A stretch of 64,000 bases of DNA from Pseudorhodobacter antarcticus (GCA_945862465.1 CAMAYO010000002.1:31028-95027); one strand, 5' to 3'. Counted from the stretch's first letter, positions 7,729 to 16,643 are shown. Translations and numbers: made by a program. Notes: generated from the sequence alone by a model not told the origin.

Positions 7729-9012
7729 TTAGGCCAGCATGGCGACGGGGTTTTCCAACAACTCGACCACAACTTTCAGGAATTCTGCCCCCAAAGCGCC
7801 GTCGATCACGCGGTGATCGACCGAGAGGGTCATCGACATCACGGTCGCCACGCCGATGGAATTGTCTTTTAGCACCACCGGCTTTTTGATCCCCGCACCC
7901 ACCGCCAGAATGGCGCCGTGGGGCGGGTTGATCACGGCGTCGAAATTCTCGACCCCCATCATCCCCAGATTTGAAATCGCAAAGCTGCCGCCTTGGTATT
8001 CGTGCGGGGCAAGCTTTTTCGTTTTGGCCCGTGCGGCAAGGTCTTTCATTTCAGCCGACAAGGCCGACAGGGTCTTGCTGTCCGCATCGCGCAGAACCGG
8101 GGTAAACAACCCCCCGTCAACAGCAACGGCGACGGCGACATCAGACGGCTTCAGCTTCAAGATCCGATCCCCTGCCCAAACCGCATTGGCATTGGGCACG
8201 GCTTGCAGCGCCAAAGCGCAGGCTTTGATGATGAAATCGTTGAGGGAAAGTTTGATCCCGCGCGATTCCAGCCCTTTGTTCATCTGCTCACGAAAGGCCA
8301 TCAGAGCATCCAAACGCACTTCGCGGCGCAGGTAGAAATGCGGGATGGTTTGCTTGGCTTCGGTCAGGCGGGCCGCGATGGTGCGGCGCATCCCATCAAG
8401 GGTGACTTCGGTATAGGCGCGATCGGCATACATCTTCATCACGGTTTCGGCCATTATGCCGGTGGGCATAGCGCCTTTCGCGGGGGCTGCCGTGGTGGTT
8501 GCAGGGGCAGCAGAAGTCTTGACGGGTGCCAAGGCGTTAGAGCCCTCCACGTCGGCCTTCACGATCCTGCCATGCGGGCCAGATCCTGCAACACCGGTCA
8601 AATCCACGCCCTTTTCCAAAGCCAAACGCCGCGCTAAGGGCGAAGCGAAGACCCGCGCGCCTTGACCTTTGGCGGCAGGGGCAGCAACCGGCACGGCAGC
8701 GGCAACCGCCACGGGCGCTGATACCGCTGCGACGGGGGCCGCAGGTTTGGGCGCGGCGGACAGGCTTTCGCCCTCTTCCACGATCACCGCAATCGGTGTG
8801 TTTACCTTGACCCCTGCGGTGCCCGCAGCGACCAGAAGCTGCGAGATGATCCCCTCATCCACAGCTTCCAACTCCATCGTGGCTTTGTCGGTTTCAATCT
8901 CGGCAAGGATCTGCCCCGATTTGACCTTATCGCCCGCTTTGACCAGCCATTTGGCGAGCGTGCCCTCTTCCATCGTCGGCGACAATGCGGGCATCAGGAT
9001 TTCAACAGCCAT
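7729..9012 (-). CDS. pdhC: pyruvate dehydrogenase E2, dihydrolipoamide acetyltransferase
   Basis: A 427-residue E2 core of the pyruvate dehydrogenase complex, transferring acetyl groups from lipoyl arms to CoA. One lipoyl domain (residues 1-76) has the acceptor Lys43 in ETDKATME. After an Ala/Pro-rich linker comes the peripheral subunit-binding domain at about 117-152 ([16 protein letters not shown]), then the catalytic domain from about 200. The active-site motif DHRVIDG is at 399-405. The gene is the last of pdhA-pdhB-pdhC, 8 bases after pdhB with GAGGTG as ribosome binding site. No E3 (lpd) gene follows; the operon ends at the terminator. Confidence 0.95.
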   Translation of the reverse strand: MAVEILMPALSPTMEEGTLAKWLVKAGDKVKSGQILAEIETDKATMELEAVDEGIISQLLVAAGTAGVKVNTPIAVIVEEGESLSAAPKPAAPVAAVSAPVAVAAAVPVAAPAAKGQGARVFASPLARRLALEKGVDLTGVAGSGPHGRIVKADVEGSNALAPVKTSAAPATTTAAPAKGAMPTGIMAETVMKMYADRAYTEVTLDGMRRTIAARLTEAKQTIPHFYLRREVRLDALMAFREQMNKGLESRGIKLSLNDFIIKACALALQAVPNANAVWAGDRILKLKPSDVAVAVAVDGGLFTPVLRDADSKTLSALSAEMKDLAARAKTKKLAPHEYQGGSFAISNLGMMGVENFDAVINPPHGAILAVGAGIKKPVVLKDNSIGVATVMSMTLSVDHRVIDGALGAEFLKVVVELLENPVAMLA

Positions 9013-9020
9013 AAGACACC

Positions 9021-10376
9021 TCAGCGATAGCAGACAGATTTGACAGCGGCGACCACTTCGGCGGTCGTCACCAGAGCAAGCTTTTCCAGATTGGCGGCAT
9101 AGGGCATGGGCACATCTTTGCCCGTGCAGGTCACCACCGGCGCATCCAGATAATCAAAGGCGCGCTGCATGATGGTAGAGGCAAGGTGATCGCCGATCGA
9201 GCCTACTGGGAAACCCTCTTCCACCGTGACACAGCGGTTGGTTTTCATCACCGAAGCCAGCACCGTGTCATAGTCAATCGGGCGCAGCGTGCGCAGATCA
9301 ACCACCTCGGCGCTGATTCCGTCTTTGGCAAGGATATCAGCAGCTTCCAGCGCGTATTTCATGCCAATGCCAAAGGACACAATCGTCACATCCGACCCTT
9401 CGCGCCAGATACGGGCTTTGCCGAAGGGGATGGTCAAATCGGGCAGGTCGGGCACTTCAAAGGTTTGACCGTACAGGATTTCGTTTTCCAAAAAGACCAC
9501 GGGGTTGCGGTCGCGGATGGCGGTTTTCAGCAGGCCTTTGGCATCGGCGGCGGAATAGGGCATCACGACTTTCAGGCCGGGAATAGCCGCATACCAAGCG
9601 GCGTAGTCTTGGCTGTGCTGTGCACCCACACGGGCCGCAGCGCCGTTGGTGCCGCGAAACACAATCGGCGCGCCCATTTGGCCGCCCGACATATAGTTCG
9701 TCTTGGCAGCAGAGTTCAGGATATGGTCAATCGCCTGCATGGCGAAGTTCCATGTCATGAATTCTACAATCGGGTTCAAGCCCCCCCACGAAGCGCCCAC
9801 GGCGATGCCGGTAAAGCCCATTTCGGTGATGGGTGTATCCACCACGCGCTTGGGGCCAAACTCTTCCAGCAAGCCTTGGCTGATCTTGTAAGCGCCTTGA
9901 TATTCGCCGACCTCTTCGCCCATCAACATGACGGTTGGGTTGGCGCGCATTTCTTCGGCCATGGCTTCGCGCAAGGCTTCGCGCACGGTCATGGTTTTCA
10001 TCGGCGTGCCGTCGGCCCAATCGGGCGAGGCTTTCGAGACGACAGAAACAGAGGCTGCGACAGGTGCCGCAGCTGCCACGGGGGCAGGGGCCGCAGTCGC
10101 GGCCACGGGCGCTGCTTTCGCCGCCACCGCTTCGCCCTCTTCCGACATCAGCAGGATCGGCGTGTTCACTTTCACGCCTGCCGTGCCTTCGGCCACCAAC
10201 AACGCGCCTACTCGGCCCTCGTCGGTGGCTTCGAATTCCATCGTCGCCTTGTCGGTTTCAATCTCGGCCAAGATTTGGCCCGATTTCACCACATCGCCCA
10301 CTTTGACCAGCCATTTGGCCAAGGTGCCCTCTTCCATCGTGGGCGACAGGGCCGGCATCAGTACTTCGGTTGCCAT
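9021..10376 (-). CDS. pdhB: pyruvate dehydrogenase E1 beta with lipoyl domain
   Basis: A 451-residue E1-beta subunit carrying its own N-terminal lipoyl domain (residues 1-76, Lys43 in ETDKATME). An Ala-rich linker leads to the transketolase-like pyrimidine and C-terminal domains from about residue 125, including [17 protein letters not shown] and [15 protein letters not shown]. This fusion is typical of alphaproteobacterial PdhB. The start at 10376 is chosen because the lipoyl domain begins there ([20 protein letters not shown]) and GGGGGAGAGA lies upstream; a longer frame to 10412 adds only an unconserved stretch. It lies 14 bases after pdhA. Confidence 0.95.
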   Translation of the reverse strand: MATEVLMPALSPTMEEGTLAKWLVKVGDVVKSGQILAEIETDKATMEFEATDEGRVGALLVAEGTAGVKVNTPILLMSEEGEAVAAKAAPVAATAAPAPVAAAAPVAASVSVVSKASPDWADGTPMKTMTVREALREAMAEEMRANPTVMLMGEEVGEYQGAYKISQGLLEEFGPKRVVDTPITEMGFTGIAVGASWGGLNPIVEFMTWNFAMQAIDHILNSAAKTNYMSGGQMGAPIVFRGTNGAAARVGAQHSQDYAAWYAAIPGLKVVMPYSAADAKGLLKTAIRDRNPVVFLENEILYGQTFEVPDLPDLTIPFGKARIWREGSDVTIVSFGIGMKYALEAADILAKDGISAEVVDLRTLRPIDYDTVLASVMKTNRCVTVEEGFPVGSIGDHLASTIMQRAFDYLDAPVVTCTGKDVPMPYAANLEKLALVTTAEVVAAVKSVCYR

Positions 10377-10390
10377 AGTGTCTCTCCCCC

Positions 10391-11380
10391 TCAGGCGTAA
10401 ATATCGGTCCAAAGCTCGGTCAAGGCCGGCTCTGGGCTGTCTTTGGCGAATTCGGCTGACGCGTTGACCTGTTCTTTGATTTCACGGTCAATGATCTTCA
10501 GATCTTCCTCCGAAGCGAGGCCCGCGTTCAGCAGCAGATCGCGCACGTGTTCGATGGCGTCTTTTTCCGAACGAATCTTCTCGACCTCTTCGCGCGTGCG
10601 GTATTTCGCGGGGTCTGACATCGAATGGCCACGGTAGCGGTAGGTCATCATTTCCAAGATATAAGGCCCTTGGCCCGCGCGGCAGTGCGCCACCGCCTTT
10701 TCGCCAGCCGCTTTCACCGCCAGCACATCCATGCCGTCAACTTGTTCACCCGGAATGCCATAAGCCGCGCCGCGCCCAAAGAAGGTGCCCGACTTGGTCG
10801 AGCGTTTGACCGAGGTTCCCATGGCATACTGGTTGTTTTCGATGACAAAAATCACCGGCAACATCCACAGTTCGGCCATGTTATAGGTTTCATAAACCTG
10901 ACCTTGATTGGCCGCGCCGTCGCCGAAATAGGTGAAGGTCACATTGTCATTGCCAAGGTATTTGTCAGCCAAAGCCAAGCCAGCCCCCAAGGGCACCTGC
11001 GCGCCCACAATGCCGTGGCCGCCGTAAAAGTGCTTTTCTTTGCTGAACATATGCATCGAGCCGCCCTTGCCCTTGGAGTATCCCCCCTCACGCCCCGTCA
11101 ACTCTGCCATCACGCCTTTCGGGTCCATTCCACAGGCCAGCATATGGCCATGATCGCGGTAGGATGTGATGCGCTTGTCGCCCTCTTTGGTGCAGGCTTC
11201 CAAGCCCACCACAACGGCCTCTTGGCCGATATAAAGATGGCAAAATCCGCCAATCAGGCCCATGCCATAAAGCTGGCCAGCCTTTTCCTCAAAGCGGCGG
11301 ATCAACAGCATCTCGCGGTAAAAGCCCAAAAGCTCTTCCTTGGACACATTGCTTTTCTGTGGTTCTTTCTTAACGGCCAA
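10391..11380 (-). CDS. pdhA: pyruvate dehydrogenase E1 alpha
   Basis: A 329-residue thiamine-diphosphate E1-alpha subunit, decarboxylating pyruvate and acetylating lipoyl arms. It shows [19 protein letters not shown] at the start, the ThDP/Mg motif beginning [10 protein letters not shown] and ending near IENN, and the phosphorylation-loop-like [15 protein letters not shown]. The start codon is TTG at 11378-11380. It is supported by a strong GGGAGG ribosome binding site 8 bases upstream and by the absence of an ATG before the conserved region. It is the first gene of the pdh operon, so the 145-base gap upstream should hold the promoter. Confidence 0.94.
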   Translation of the reverse strand: MAVKKEPQKSNVSKEELLGFYREMLLIRRFEEKAGQLYGMGLIGGFCHLYIGQEAVVVGLEACTKEGDKRITSYRDHGHMLACGMDPKGVMAELTGREGGYSKGKGGSMHMFSKEKHFYGGHGIVGAQVPLGAGLALADKYLGNDNVTFTYFGDGAANQGQVYETYNMAELWMLPVIFVIENNQYAMGTSVKRSTKSGTFFGRGAAYGIPGEQVDGMDVLAVKAAGEKAVAHCRAGQGPYILEMMTYRYRGHSMSDPAKYRTREEVEKIRSEKDAIEHVRDLLLNAGLASEEDLKIIDREIKEQVNASAEFAKDSPEPALTELWTDIYA

Positions 11381-11408
11381 AGCGACAGCCTCCCTGCAGC
11401 GAAAGATA

Positions 11409-11422
11409 GTTTAGTGTTAAAC
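11409..11422. promoter_or_regulatory. imperfect palindrome upstream of pdhA
   Basis: GTTTAGTGTTAAAC has 5-base arms (GTTTA/TAAAC) around GTGT. It lies about 30 bases upstream of the pdhA TTG start, in an AT-richer gap likely to contain the promoter. This could be an operator for a pyruvate-responsive regulator, but no regulator is encoded nearby and such short arms may be chance. Confidence 0.25.
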
Positions 11423-11526
11423 CATCCATACAGCATCGGAGAAATAACGCAAAATACTAATTGCGCATGACCAGACACACCAGCGCATGGCAGCCATGTG
11501 CTTTATGCAACGCAACCGCGCGTGGG

Positions 11527-11841
11527 TTAACGGATCACAATCTCATCGGCGCGGATATAGCCCAGCACCGAGCGGACCTGTTCATCCAGAAGGTCAATGT
11601 CCAGATAATCATCTGACAGGCGATGTGTGAGGATTTTGAGTTTTTCCAATTCCGTCAGCAGCGCATCGCGCTCTGCCGTCAGGCTTTGCAACTCGCCCGC
11701 CGTCTGGGCTTGCCGCAGCACACCGTAGTCGCCCTGCACCGCGGCAAAGGCAAAGTAGGCGGCGAGGGTCGCCGTTAAAGCAAAATACATCATGCCACCA
11801 AAATTCGGGCGTGACCGCGACTTGGATAGGGAAATGCTCAT
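11527..11841 (-). CDS. FtsB/DivIC-family septum protein
   Basis: A 104-residue small bitopic membrane protein. After a basic N-terminus there is one transmembrane segment at about 17-36. A short coiled coil follows (about 42-72, LQSLTAERDALLTELEKLK), then a conserved end region with DYLDIDLLDEQVRSVLGY. This layout matches the FtsB/DivIC septum-formation initiator family, which bridges FtsQ and FtsL at the division site. The start at 11841 is chosen because it has GAGGG upstream and gives the usual length. It lies between pdhA and the aldolase, a common order in Rhodobacterales from memory. Confidence 0.85.
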   Translation of the reverse strand: MSISLSKSRSRPNFGGMMYFALTATLAAYFAFAAVQGDYGVLRQAQTAGELQSLTAERDALLTELEKLKILTHRLSDDYLDIDLLDEQVRSVLGYIRADEIVIR

Positions 11842-11924
11842 TTTGCCCTCGTGCCCCTCTGATGGGGGATTTTGGGCAGTATGACACAAGCGATTGCGTT
11901 TGAAAAGCCTTGCGGCGTGGGCTG

Positions 11925-12854
11925 TTACGCCTTGCCCTTGTAGATATCGACCAAGTTCTGCAGCAGGGCCAAGGCTTCGGCCCTTGGGCGTTGAAAGCAG
12001 TTGCGCCCGATGATCGACCCGTTGCCGCCACCATCGCGAATGGCGCGGGCATCATCCAGCACCGAATCCGCGCCTTTTGCAGCGCCACCCGAAAACACAA
12101 TCAACCGCCGCCCGTTCAGCGCTGATCGCACGCATTCGCGCACGCGGTCGGCTTGGGTTGCCACGGCGATGTGTCCCGCGTGGAAAGCCTTTTTCGCCTC
12201 AGGCTGGCTCAGATGGTCGGTAGAGAGTTTCACCTTGATGATATGCGCGCCCAAGAGCGCCGCGATATGGGCGGCATAGGCTGTCACATCGGCGGCGGTT
12301 TCGCCGTCTTTGTCCAAATCCTCGCCGCGCGGGTAAGACCAGATCACGCTTGCCACGCCTTTGGCCGCAGCCTCCCGCCGCATTTCGGCGATGTCTGCGA
12401 ACATCGACAGGCTTTGGGAGGACCCAGGGTAGATCGTAAAGCCAATGGCCGAGCAGCCTAACCGCAGCGCGTCATCGACGCTGGCGGTGATGGCTTGGGT
12501 CTTGGGGGCCACCGCAGGCAGCAGCGAATTGGCCGAGTTCACTTTCAAGATCGTGGGGATTTGCCCCGCAAACGTATCGGCCCCTGCCTCGAGTGGCCCC
12601 AAAGGGGCGGCATAAGCCGACAGGCCCGCATCAATGGCTATCTGATAGTGATAATGCGGATCATAGGCCGCAGGGTTGACCGAGAATGACCGCGCTGGCC
12701 CGTGTTCAAAGCCCTGATCGACCGGAAGGATGATCACCTTGCCCGTGCCGCGCAATTGCCCCTCGTTCAAGATGCGGGCCAAATTGGCTTTGACCCCGGG
12801 CGTTTCGCCTTCATAGTTCGACAAAATCTTCTGAACGATCCGGCTGCTGCGCAT
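11925..12854 (-). CDS. class I fructose-bisphosphate aldolase (DhnA type)
   Basis: A 309-residue aldolase of the archaeal/DhnA class I family, cleaving fructose 1,6-bisphosphate through a lysine Schiff base. Diagnostic segments are VIILPVDQGFEHGPARSF near residue 40, WSYPRG, and HIIKVKLSTDHL, whose lysine is the probable Schiff-base residue. The late FSGGAAKGAD segment binds phosphate. The N-terminus MRSSRIVQKIL follows CAGGAG. With tpiA and pdh in this window it supports central carbon flow. It is transcribed away from an XRE-cupin regulator with a 142-base shared control region. Confidence 0.92.
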   Translation of the reverse strand: MRSSRIVQKILSNYEGETPGVKANLARILNEGQLRGTGKVIILPVDQGFEHGPARSFSVNPAAYDPHYHYQIAIDAGLSAYAAPLGPLEAGADTFAGQIPTILKVNSANSLLPAVAPKTQAITASVDDALRLGCSAIGFTIYPGSSQSLSMFADIAEMRREAAAKGVASVIWSYPRGEDLDKDGETAADVTAYAAHIAALLGAHIIKVKLSTDHLSQPEAKKAFHAGHIAVATQADRVRECVRSALNGRRLIVFSGGAAKGADSVLDDARAIRDGGGNGSIIGRNCFQRPRAEALALLQNLVDIYKGKA

Positions 12855-12919
12855 GGCGGGCTCCTGTTTTGAACGCTTGGCGTCTTTATCGGGGGGCTTT
12901 GGGGCGCTGGCAATGTTGG

Positions 12920-12941
12920 TTTTGCGCTAACAGCGCGAAAA
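12920..12941. promoter_or_regulatory. inverted repeat in fba / XRE-cupin divergent region
   Basis: TTTTGCGCT and AGCGCGAAAA flank AAC, with a perfect core GCGCT-AAC-AGCGC at 12924-12936. It lies 65 bases beyond the aldolase start and 56 bases before the regulator start at 12997. An operator for the adjacent XRE-cupin protein is the natural guess, though only the symmetry is seen. Confidence 0.4.
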
Positions 12942-12996
12942 AATGTCAATTGCCGTGCCAGTTGCGATCAAGCGGCGCAAAGGATATGCCAAAGCC

Positions 12997-13632
12997 ATGA
13001 CCAACGCTGATCCCAAAAGATTGATCCGCATATCCCGCGAGAGTGGGGCCGATGGTCCTATTGAGCCGCCGCCCGAACCCTTGAACCTTGGCCACCGCGT
13101 GCGCGAATTGCGCAAGGCCAAAGGCTGGACGCTGGATCAGGCGGCCACACAGGCGGGCTTGGCCCGTTCAACGCTGTCAAAAATCGAAAACGGCCAGATG
13201 TCGCCCACCTATGACGCGGTGCGCAAATTGGCCGAGGGCTTGAAGATCTCGGTCCCGCAGTTGTTTACCCCCGCCGCCCGCGCGCAGGTGTCGGGCCGCA
13301 TGGCTGTGACCAAGTTTGGCACGGGGCAGGGCCATGTGACGGCCACCTATGAACATGAATTGCTGGCAGGCAGCCTAACGCGCAAACAAATGCTGCCCTA
13401 CCGCGCCACGATCCGCGCCCGCTCGATGGAGGATTTCGATGGCTGGGTGCGTCACGAAGGCGAAGAGTTTCTGTATGTGCTCACCGGCGTGGTGCGGCTA
13501 TATTCCGAGTTTTACGAACCCGTCGATCTGCGCCGTGGGGACAGCGCCTATTATGACGCAACGATGGGCCATAATGTGATCAGCCTGTCGGAAGATGACG
13601 CCACCCTGCTATGGGTCACGTCCTTGGCTTGA
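12997..13632 (+). CDS. XRE-family regulator with cupin domain
   Basis: A 211-residue transcription factor. The N-terminal helix-turn-helix is at about 34-90 (LGHRVRELRKAKGWTLDQAA, ARSTLSKIENGQMSPTYDAV). A C-terminal cupin at about 128-208 has the HEGEEFLYVLTG strand pair and a late GDSAYYDATMGHNV strand. The same architecture occurs in PuuR- and HipB-like sensors of small metabolites, so the cupin probably binds an effector. The start is uncertain: 12997 has AAAGGA 11-12 bases upstream, while an in-frame ATG at 12943 would add 18 residues without a clear ribosome site. It is divergent from the class I aldolase, which may be a target. Confidence 0.85.
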   Translation: MTNADPKRLIRISRESGADGPIEPPPEPLNLGHRVRELRKAKGWTLDQAATQAGLARSTLSKIENGQMSPTYDAVRKLAEGLKISVPQLFTPAARAQVSGRMAVTKFGTGQGHVTATYEHELLAGSLTRKQMLPYRATIRARSMEDFDGWVRHEGEEFLYVLTGVVRLYSEFYEPVDLRRGDSAYYDATMGHNVISLSEDDATLLWVTSLA

Positions 13633-13656
13633 CGGGGGCTTAAAGCCCCCGCTTTA
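13633..13656. terminator. hairpin between XRE-cupin gene and entericidin
   Basis: CGGGGGCT (13633-13640) pairs with AGCCCCCG (13644-13651) around a TAA loop, directly after the regulator stop. The following T-tract is short (CTTT), and on the other strand it is weaker still, so termination efficiency is uncertain. Confidence 0.5.
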
Positions 13657-13658
13657 CC

Positions 13659-13781
13659 TTATTGAAACCCAACCCAGCCGCCGACCATGTTGGCGCCGCC
13701 TGTGATGTCTTCGCCAAAGCCCGAAACCGTATTGCAGCCCGCGAGGGCCGCCAAAACGGCCAATACCAAGAATTTTTTCAT
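13659..13781 (-). CDS. entericidin A/B-family small lipoprotein
   Basis: A 40-residue lipoprotein. The signal peptide MKKFLVLAVLAALAGC ends in the lipobox LAGC, with Cys16 as the lipidated residue. The mature part NTVSGFGEDITGGANMVG matches the entericidin family (the NT..G.G.D...G pattern). Entericidins are small cell-envelope lipoproteins linked to a bacteriolysis toxin/antidote pair in E. coli; whether this one is toxic cannot be told. The start at 13781 has AGAGGC upstream, and longer in-frame extensions are not plausible. It lies 22 bases downstream of the binding-protein gene, possibly co-transcribed. Confidence 0.82.
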   Translation of the reverse strand: MKKFLVLAVLAALAGCNTVSGFGEDITGGANMVGGWVGFQ

Positions 13782-13803
13782 GCTCTGCCTCTCGTTTCTT
13801 TGG

Positions 13804-15618
13804 TTAGTTTTGTTGCCACCATACATCCGGCATAAAGCCAAGCCAATCCCCATAGGCCGCAACATAATCTGGGTGCTTAAGGCTGGCTTTATGGGCCATG
13901 TGGCTGACGTTGGAATACCAAAAGGGAATGACATATCGCCCCGAGGTCAGCACGCGGTCAAGCGCTTGAACTGCCACGACAAATTCCTCACGGCTTTTTG
14001 AACTGACCATCGTGGTGATCAACCCATCTACCGCCGGAGAGGCGACCCCCATCCAGTTGCGCGTGCCTTCTTTGGTCACACCTTCCGACCCCCAATACAG
14101 CGTTTGCTCGTTGCCTGGGCTCAGTGACAAGGACCGCGTGTATTGGGTCATATCAAAGTTATAGACCGTGGTGCGTTCTTTATACTGGGCCGAGTCCACG
14201 GTTTGGATCGTGGCCGCAATCCCCAGTTTCTTCAGCGATTCAACATAGATATTGACTGCCGCAATCGTATCCGATGCGCCATTGGCCAGCAGGATTTCAA
14301 AGGCAAAAGGCACACCTTGGGCATCTTTCAATGCGCCGTCTTGAATGGTCCAGCCTGCCTCTTCGAGCAGTTTGTTGGCGGCCCGAAGATTGGCGCGGTT
14401 GGCTTCTGATCCATCCGACACGGGCTGGGCATAGCCTTCCAACGCACCGGGAAGGAGGCTGTCTTTGTAAGGTTCCAGCAGCGCTGCAACCTGAGGGCTG
14501 GCGGGTTCGGCCATTTGGCCGGACAATTCCGAATTGTCGAAATAGCTTTGAATGCGGGGGTTGGCCCCACCATTGATCGTTTGGTTCACCAACTCAAAGT
14601 TAAAGGCCAAACTCAACGCTTCACGCACCCGCCAATCGGCAAAGATCGGTTTGCGGGTGTTAAAGACCAACCCGTCGATGCCCGAGGGGCGCTTGTGGGG
14701 AATGTCTTCTTTGACCACATCGCCCGATTGCACCGCGGGAAAATCGTACGTTGTGGCCCATTTGGCCGCATTGCTTTCGCGGTACATATCAACGTCACCG
14801 GCCTTCAGCGCTTCGACAATCACGGTGGGGTCGGCGAAGTAGATGTATTTCAGGGCATCAAAGTTCCACAGCCCCTTGTTGAACGCCAAATCCGCGCCCC
14901 ACCAATTGGGATTGCGCTTGTAGGTGATGAAATTCCCCGCCTCGATCTGATCGACGACATAGGGGCCAGATCCAATCACTGGATCTAGACTTGAGACGGT
15001 GAAATCCTTTCCCTCCCATTGCGCCTTCTTAAGGATCGGGCGCAGTCCCAACAGCAGGGGCATTTCGCGGTCAGGCTCGGTGAAGGTGAACTTGACGGAC
15101 CTTGGTCCTGTTTGGGCGGCGGTGGCGATTTTCTTCCATGCTGCAGCGTAGCGAGGATTTCCTTGCTCACCCAAGGTTTGATAGGACCACAAAACATCCT
15201 CCACCGTGACGGGCGATCCGTCAGAGAATCGGGCCCCCTCACGCAGGGTGAATTCCACGTAAGAGCGCGCGTCATCTGTGTCGACTGATTCGGCCAATAG
15301 CCCGTAAAGGGAGAAGGGTTCGTCGTAAGAACGGCCCATAAGTGTCTCAATTGTAAGCGGAGAAATCGATCCGGGGGCCGAGCCTTTGGTGATGAACGGG
15401 TTAAGGGAATCAAAGCTTCCCGGCTCGCCAAACGTGATGGTTCCGCCCTTGGGAGCATCAGGATTGGCTTGGGGTAGGGACACAAAATCAGGTGGCAGCG
15501 CGGGGTCGCCATACATAGCGATGGCGTAACGCGGCTCGGCAGTGGCCATTTGGGCGGTCACGGCAAGGGCCAAAGCCGCTCCCAAGGTCTGAAGGATTTT
15601 GATCGCGCTGACGGGCAT
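13804..15618 (-). CDS. YejA-like peptide ABC substrate-binding protein
   Basis: A 604-residue family 5 extracellular solute-binding protein. The Sec signal peptide covers residues 1-27 (IKILQTLGAALALAVTAQMA then ATAEP). The mature start YAIAMYGDPALPPDF and the segments PKGGTITFGEPGSFDSLNPF and EYTLREGARFSDGSPV-like are those of YejA, the binding protein of the YejABEF microcin/oligopeptide importer. AAAGGA lies 10 bases before the ATG. No yejB, yejE or yejF homologue is adjacent: downstream is an entericidin and upstream a candidate small RNA, so it is an orphan binding protein in this window. The ligand is unknown, probably peptides. Confidence 0.88.
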   Translation of the reverse strand: MPVSAIKILQTLGAALALAVTAQMATAEPRYAIAMYGDPALPPDFVSLPQANPDAPKGGTITFGEPGSFDSLNPFITKGSAPGSISPLTIETLMGRSYDEPFSLYGLLAESVDTDDARSYVEFTLREGARFSDGSPVTVEDVLWSYQTLGEQGNPRYAAAWKKIATAAQTGPRSVKFTFTEPDREMPLLLGLRPILKKAQWEGKDFTVSSLDPVIGSGPYVVDQIEAGNFITYKRNPNWWGADLAFNKGLWNFDALKYIYFADPTVIVEALKAGDVDMYRESNAAKWATTYDFPAVQSGDVVKEDIPHKRPSGIDGLVFNTRKPIFADWRVREALSLAFNFELVNQTINGGANPRIQSYFDNSELSGQMAEPASPQVAALLEPYKDSLLPGALEGYAQPVSDGSEANRANLRAANKLLEEAGWTIQDGALKDAQGVPFAFEILLANGASDTIAAVNIYVESLKKLGIAATIQTVDSAQYKERTTVYNFDMTQYTRSLSLSPGNEQTLYWGSEGVTKEGTRNWMGVASPAVDGLITTMVSSKSREEFVVAVQALDRVLTSGRYVIPFWYSNVSHMAHKASLKHPDYVAAYGDWLGFMPDVWWQQN

Positions 15619-15689
15619 GGAAGGGGGTCCTTTGACGGGGCTTTGATCGCAACCCTACGGTGGGTTAAGGCGCATTTCAAACCTTTAGC

Positions 15690-15718
15690 TTGAAGCTTGG
15701 GGCCAATATGACTATAAA
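15690..15718 (+). promoter_or_regulatory. sigma-70-like promoter for candidate sRNA
   Basis: TTGAAG (15690-15695) and TATAAA (15713-15718) are separated by exactly 17 bases. These match the -35 and -10 consensus at 5 of 6 bases each, or nearly so. The predicted transcription start is near 15725, followed within 76 bases by a strong terminator and no reading frame. Confidence 0.6.
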
Positions 15719-15724
15719 GTGCTT

Positions 15725-15800
15725 ACTGCTCGATAGGTTTCTTGCCTGTATGAAACCTGCCTCAACGACTTAACGCCGGCTTCGTGCCGGCGTTTTTTTT
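15725..15800 (+). ncRNA. candidate small regulatory RNA
   Basis: A self-contained transcription unit of about 76 bases lies between the divergent yejA-like and 3-hydroxybutyrate dehydrogenase genes. It has a promoter at 15690-15718, then a first hairpin (AGGTTTC 15735-15741 pairing with GAAACCT 15752-15758, 10-base loop). A single-stranded linker follows (CTCAACGACTT, near 15761-15771), then an intrinsic terminator. It contains no plausible coding frame. The layout, with an exposed loop, an unpaired middle and a Rho-independent end, is that of trans-acting sRNAs. I do not recognise the family. The alternative is a short leader or an attenuated transcript for bdhA. Confidence 0.55.
15773..15800 (+). 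terminator. intrinsic terminator of candidate sRNA
   Basis: ACGCCGGC (15773-15780) pairs with GCCGGCGT (15786-15793) around TTCGT and is followed by a run of Ts to 15800. The T-tract is on the + strand, so it ends a rightward transcript. No protein gene ends here, which is the main reason to suspect an RNA gene. Confidence 0.85.
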
Positions 15801-15869
15801 ATTCCCCCAAGCCCCGCTTGCCTTTCCCCTCGCAGCTGCAGCATTCTGGCGCAAAGAATGGAGCATCTC

Positions 15870-16643
15870 ATGACCCTATCAGGCAAAACCGCTGTGATCA
15901 CCGGATCCAACTCTGGCATCGGCCTTGGCGTGGCTGAGGCGCTGGCCGCGGCGGGCGCGCATGTGGTGTTGAATTCTTTCACCGATAGGCCCGAAGACCA
16001 CGCCTTGGCCGCCGATCTGGCGCGGCGTTATGGGGTGAGTGCGCGTTACATCGCCGCCGACATGGCCGATGGTGCTGCGTGCCGTGATTTGATCGTTAAG
16101 GCGGGCGCTTGCGATATTCTGGTCAACAATGCGGGCATCCAGCACGTCGCCGCGATTGAAAACTTCCCCCCCGCCATGTGGGACCGCATCCTTGCGATCA
16201 ACCTGTCATCCGCCTTTCACACCACAGCCGCAGCGCTACCCGCGATGAAGGCCAAGGGCTGGGGTCGGGTGGTCAATATCGCCTCGGCTCATGGTCTGAC
16301 GGCAAGCCCGTTCAAATCGGCCTATATCGCCGCCAAACATGGGATTGTCGGTCTGTCAAAGACCACCGCGCTGGAAGTGGCGGGCCTAGGCATCACCGCC
16401 AATGCCATCTGCCCGGGCTATGTGCTAACCCCCTTGGTCGAAGCGCAGATCCCTGATCAGATGCAAGTGCATGGGATGGACCGCGACACGGTGATCCGCG
16501 AGGTGATGCTGCTGCGCCAACCCTCGCGCCAGTTTGCCACGGTGGAGCAGATCGGCGGGACAACTGTGTATCTGTGTTCGCCCGCTGCCGATCAGGTGAC
16601 GGGCACAACGATCAGCGTCGATGGCGGCTGGACCGCGCTTTAA
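15870..16643 (+). CDS. bdhA: 3-hydroxybutyrate dehydrogenase
   Basis: A 257-residue classical SDR most similar in pattern to D-3-hydroxybutyrate dehydrogenase, which oxidises 3-hydroxybutyrate to acetoacetate in polyhydroxybutyrate and ketone-body use. The NAD motif TGSNSGIG is at 11-18 and LVNNAGIQHV at 84-93. The catalytic Ser139, Tyr152 and Lys156 lie in NIASAHGL and YIAAK, and TPLVEAQIPDQ is the typical substrate-lid region. The ATG at 15870 has GGAG 8 bases upstream; the in-frame ATG at 15858 lacks one. It stands alone, convergent with psuG. Confidence 0.9.
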   Translation: MTLSGKTAVITGSNSGIGLGVAEALAAAGAHVVLNSFTDRPEDHALAADLARRYGVSARYIAADMADGAACRDLIVKAGACDILVNNAGIQHVAAIENFPPAMWDRILAINLSSAFHTTAAALPAMKAKGWGRVVNIASAHGLTASPFKSAYIAAKHGIVGLSKTTALEVAGLGITANAICPGYVLTPLVEAQIPDQMQVHGMDRDTVIREVMLLRQPSRQFATVEQIGGTTVYLCSPAADQVTGTTISVDGGWTAL

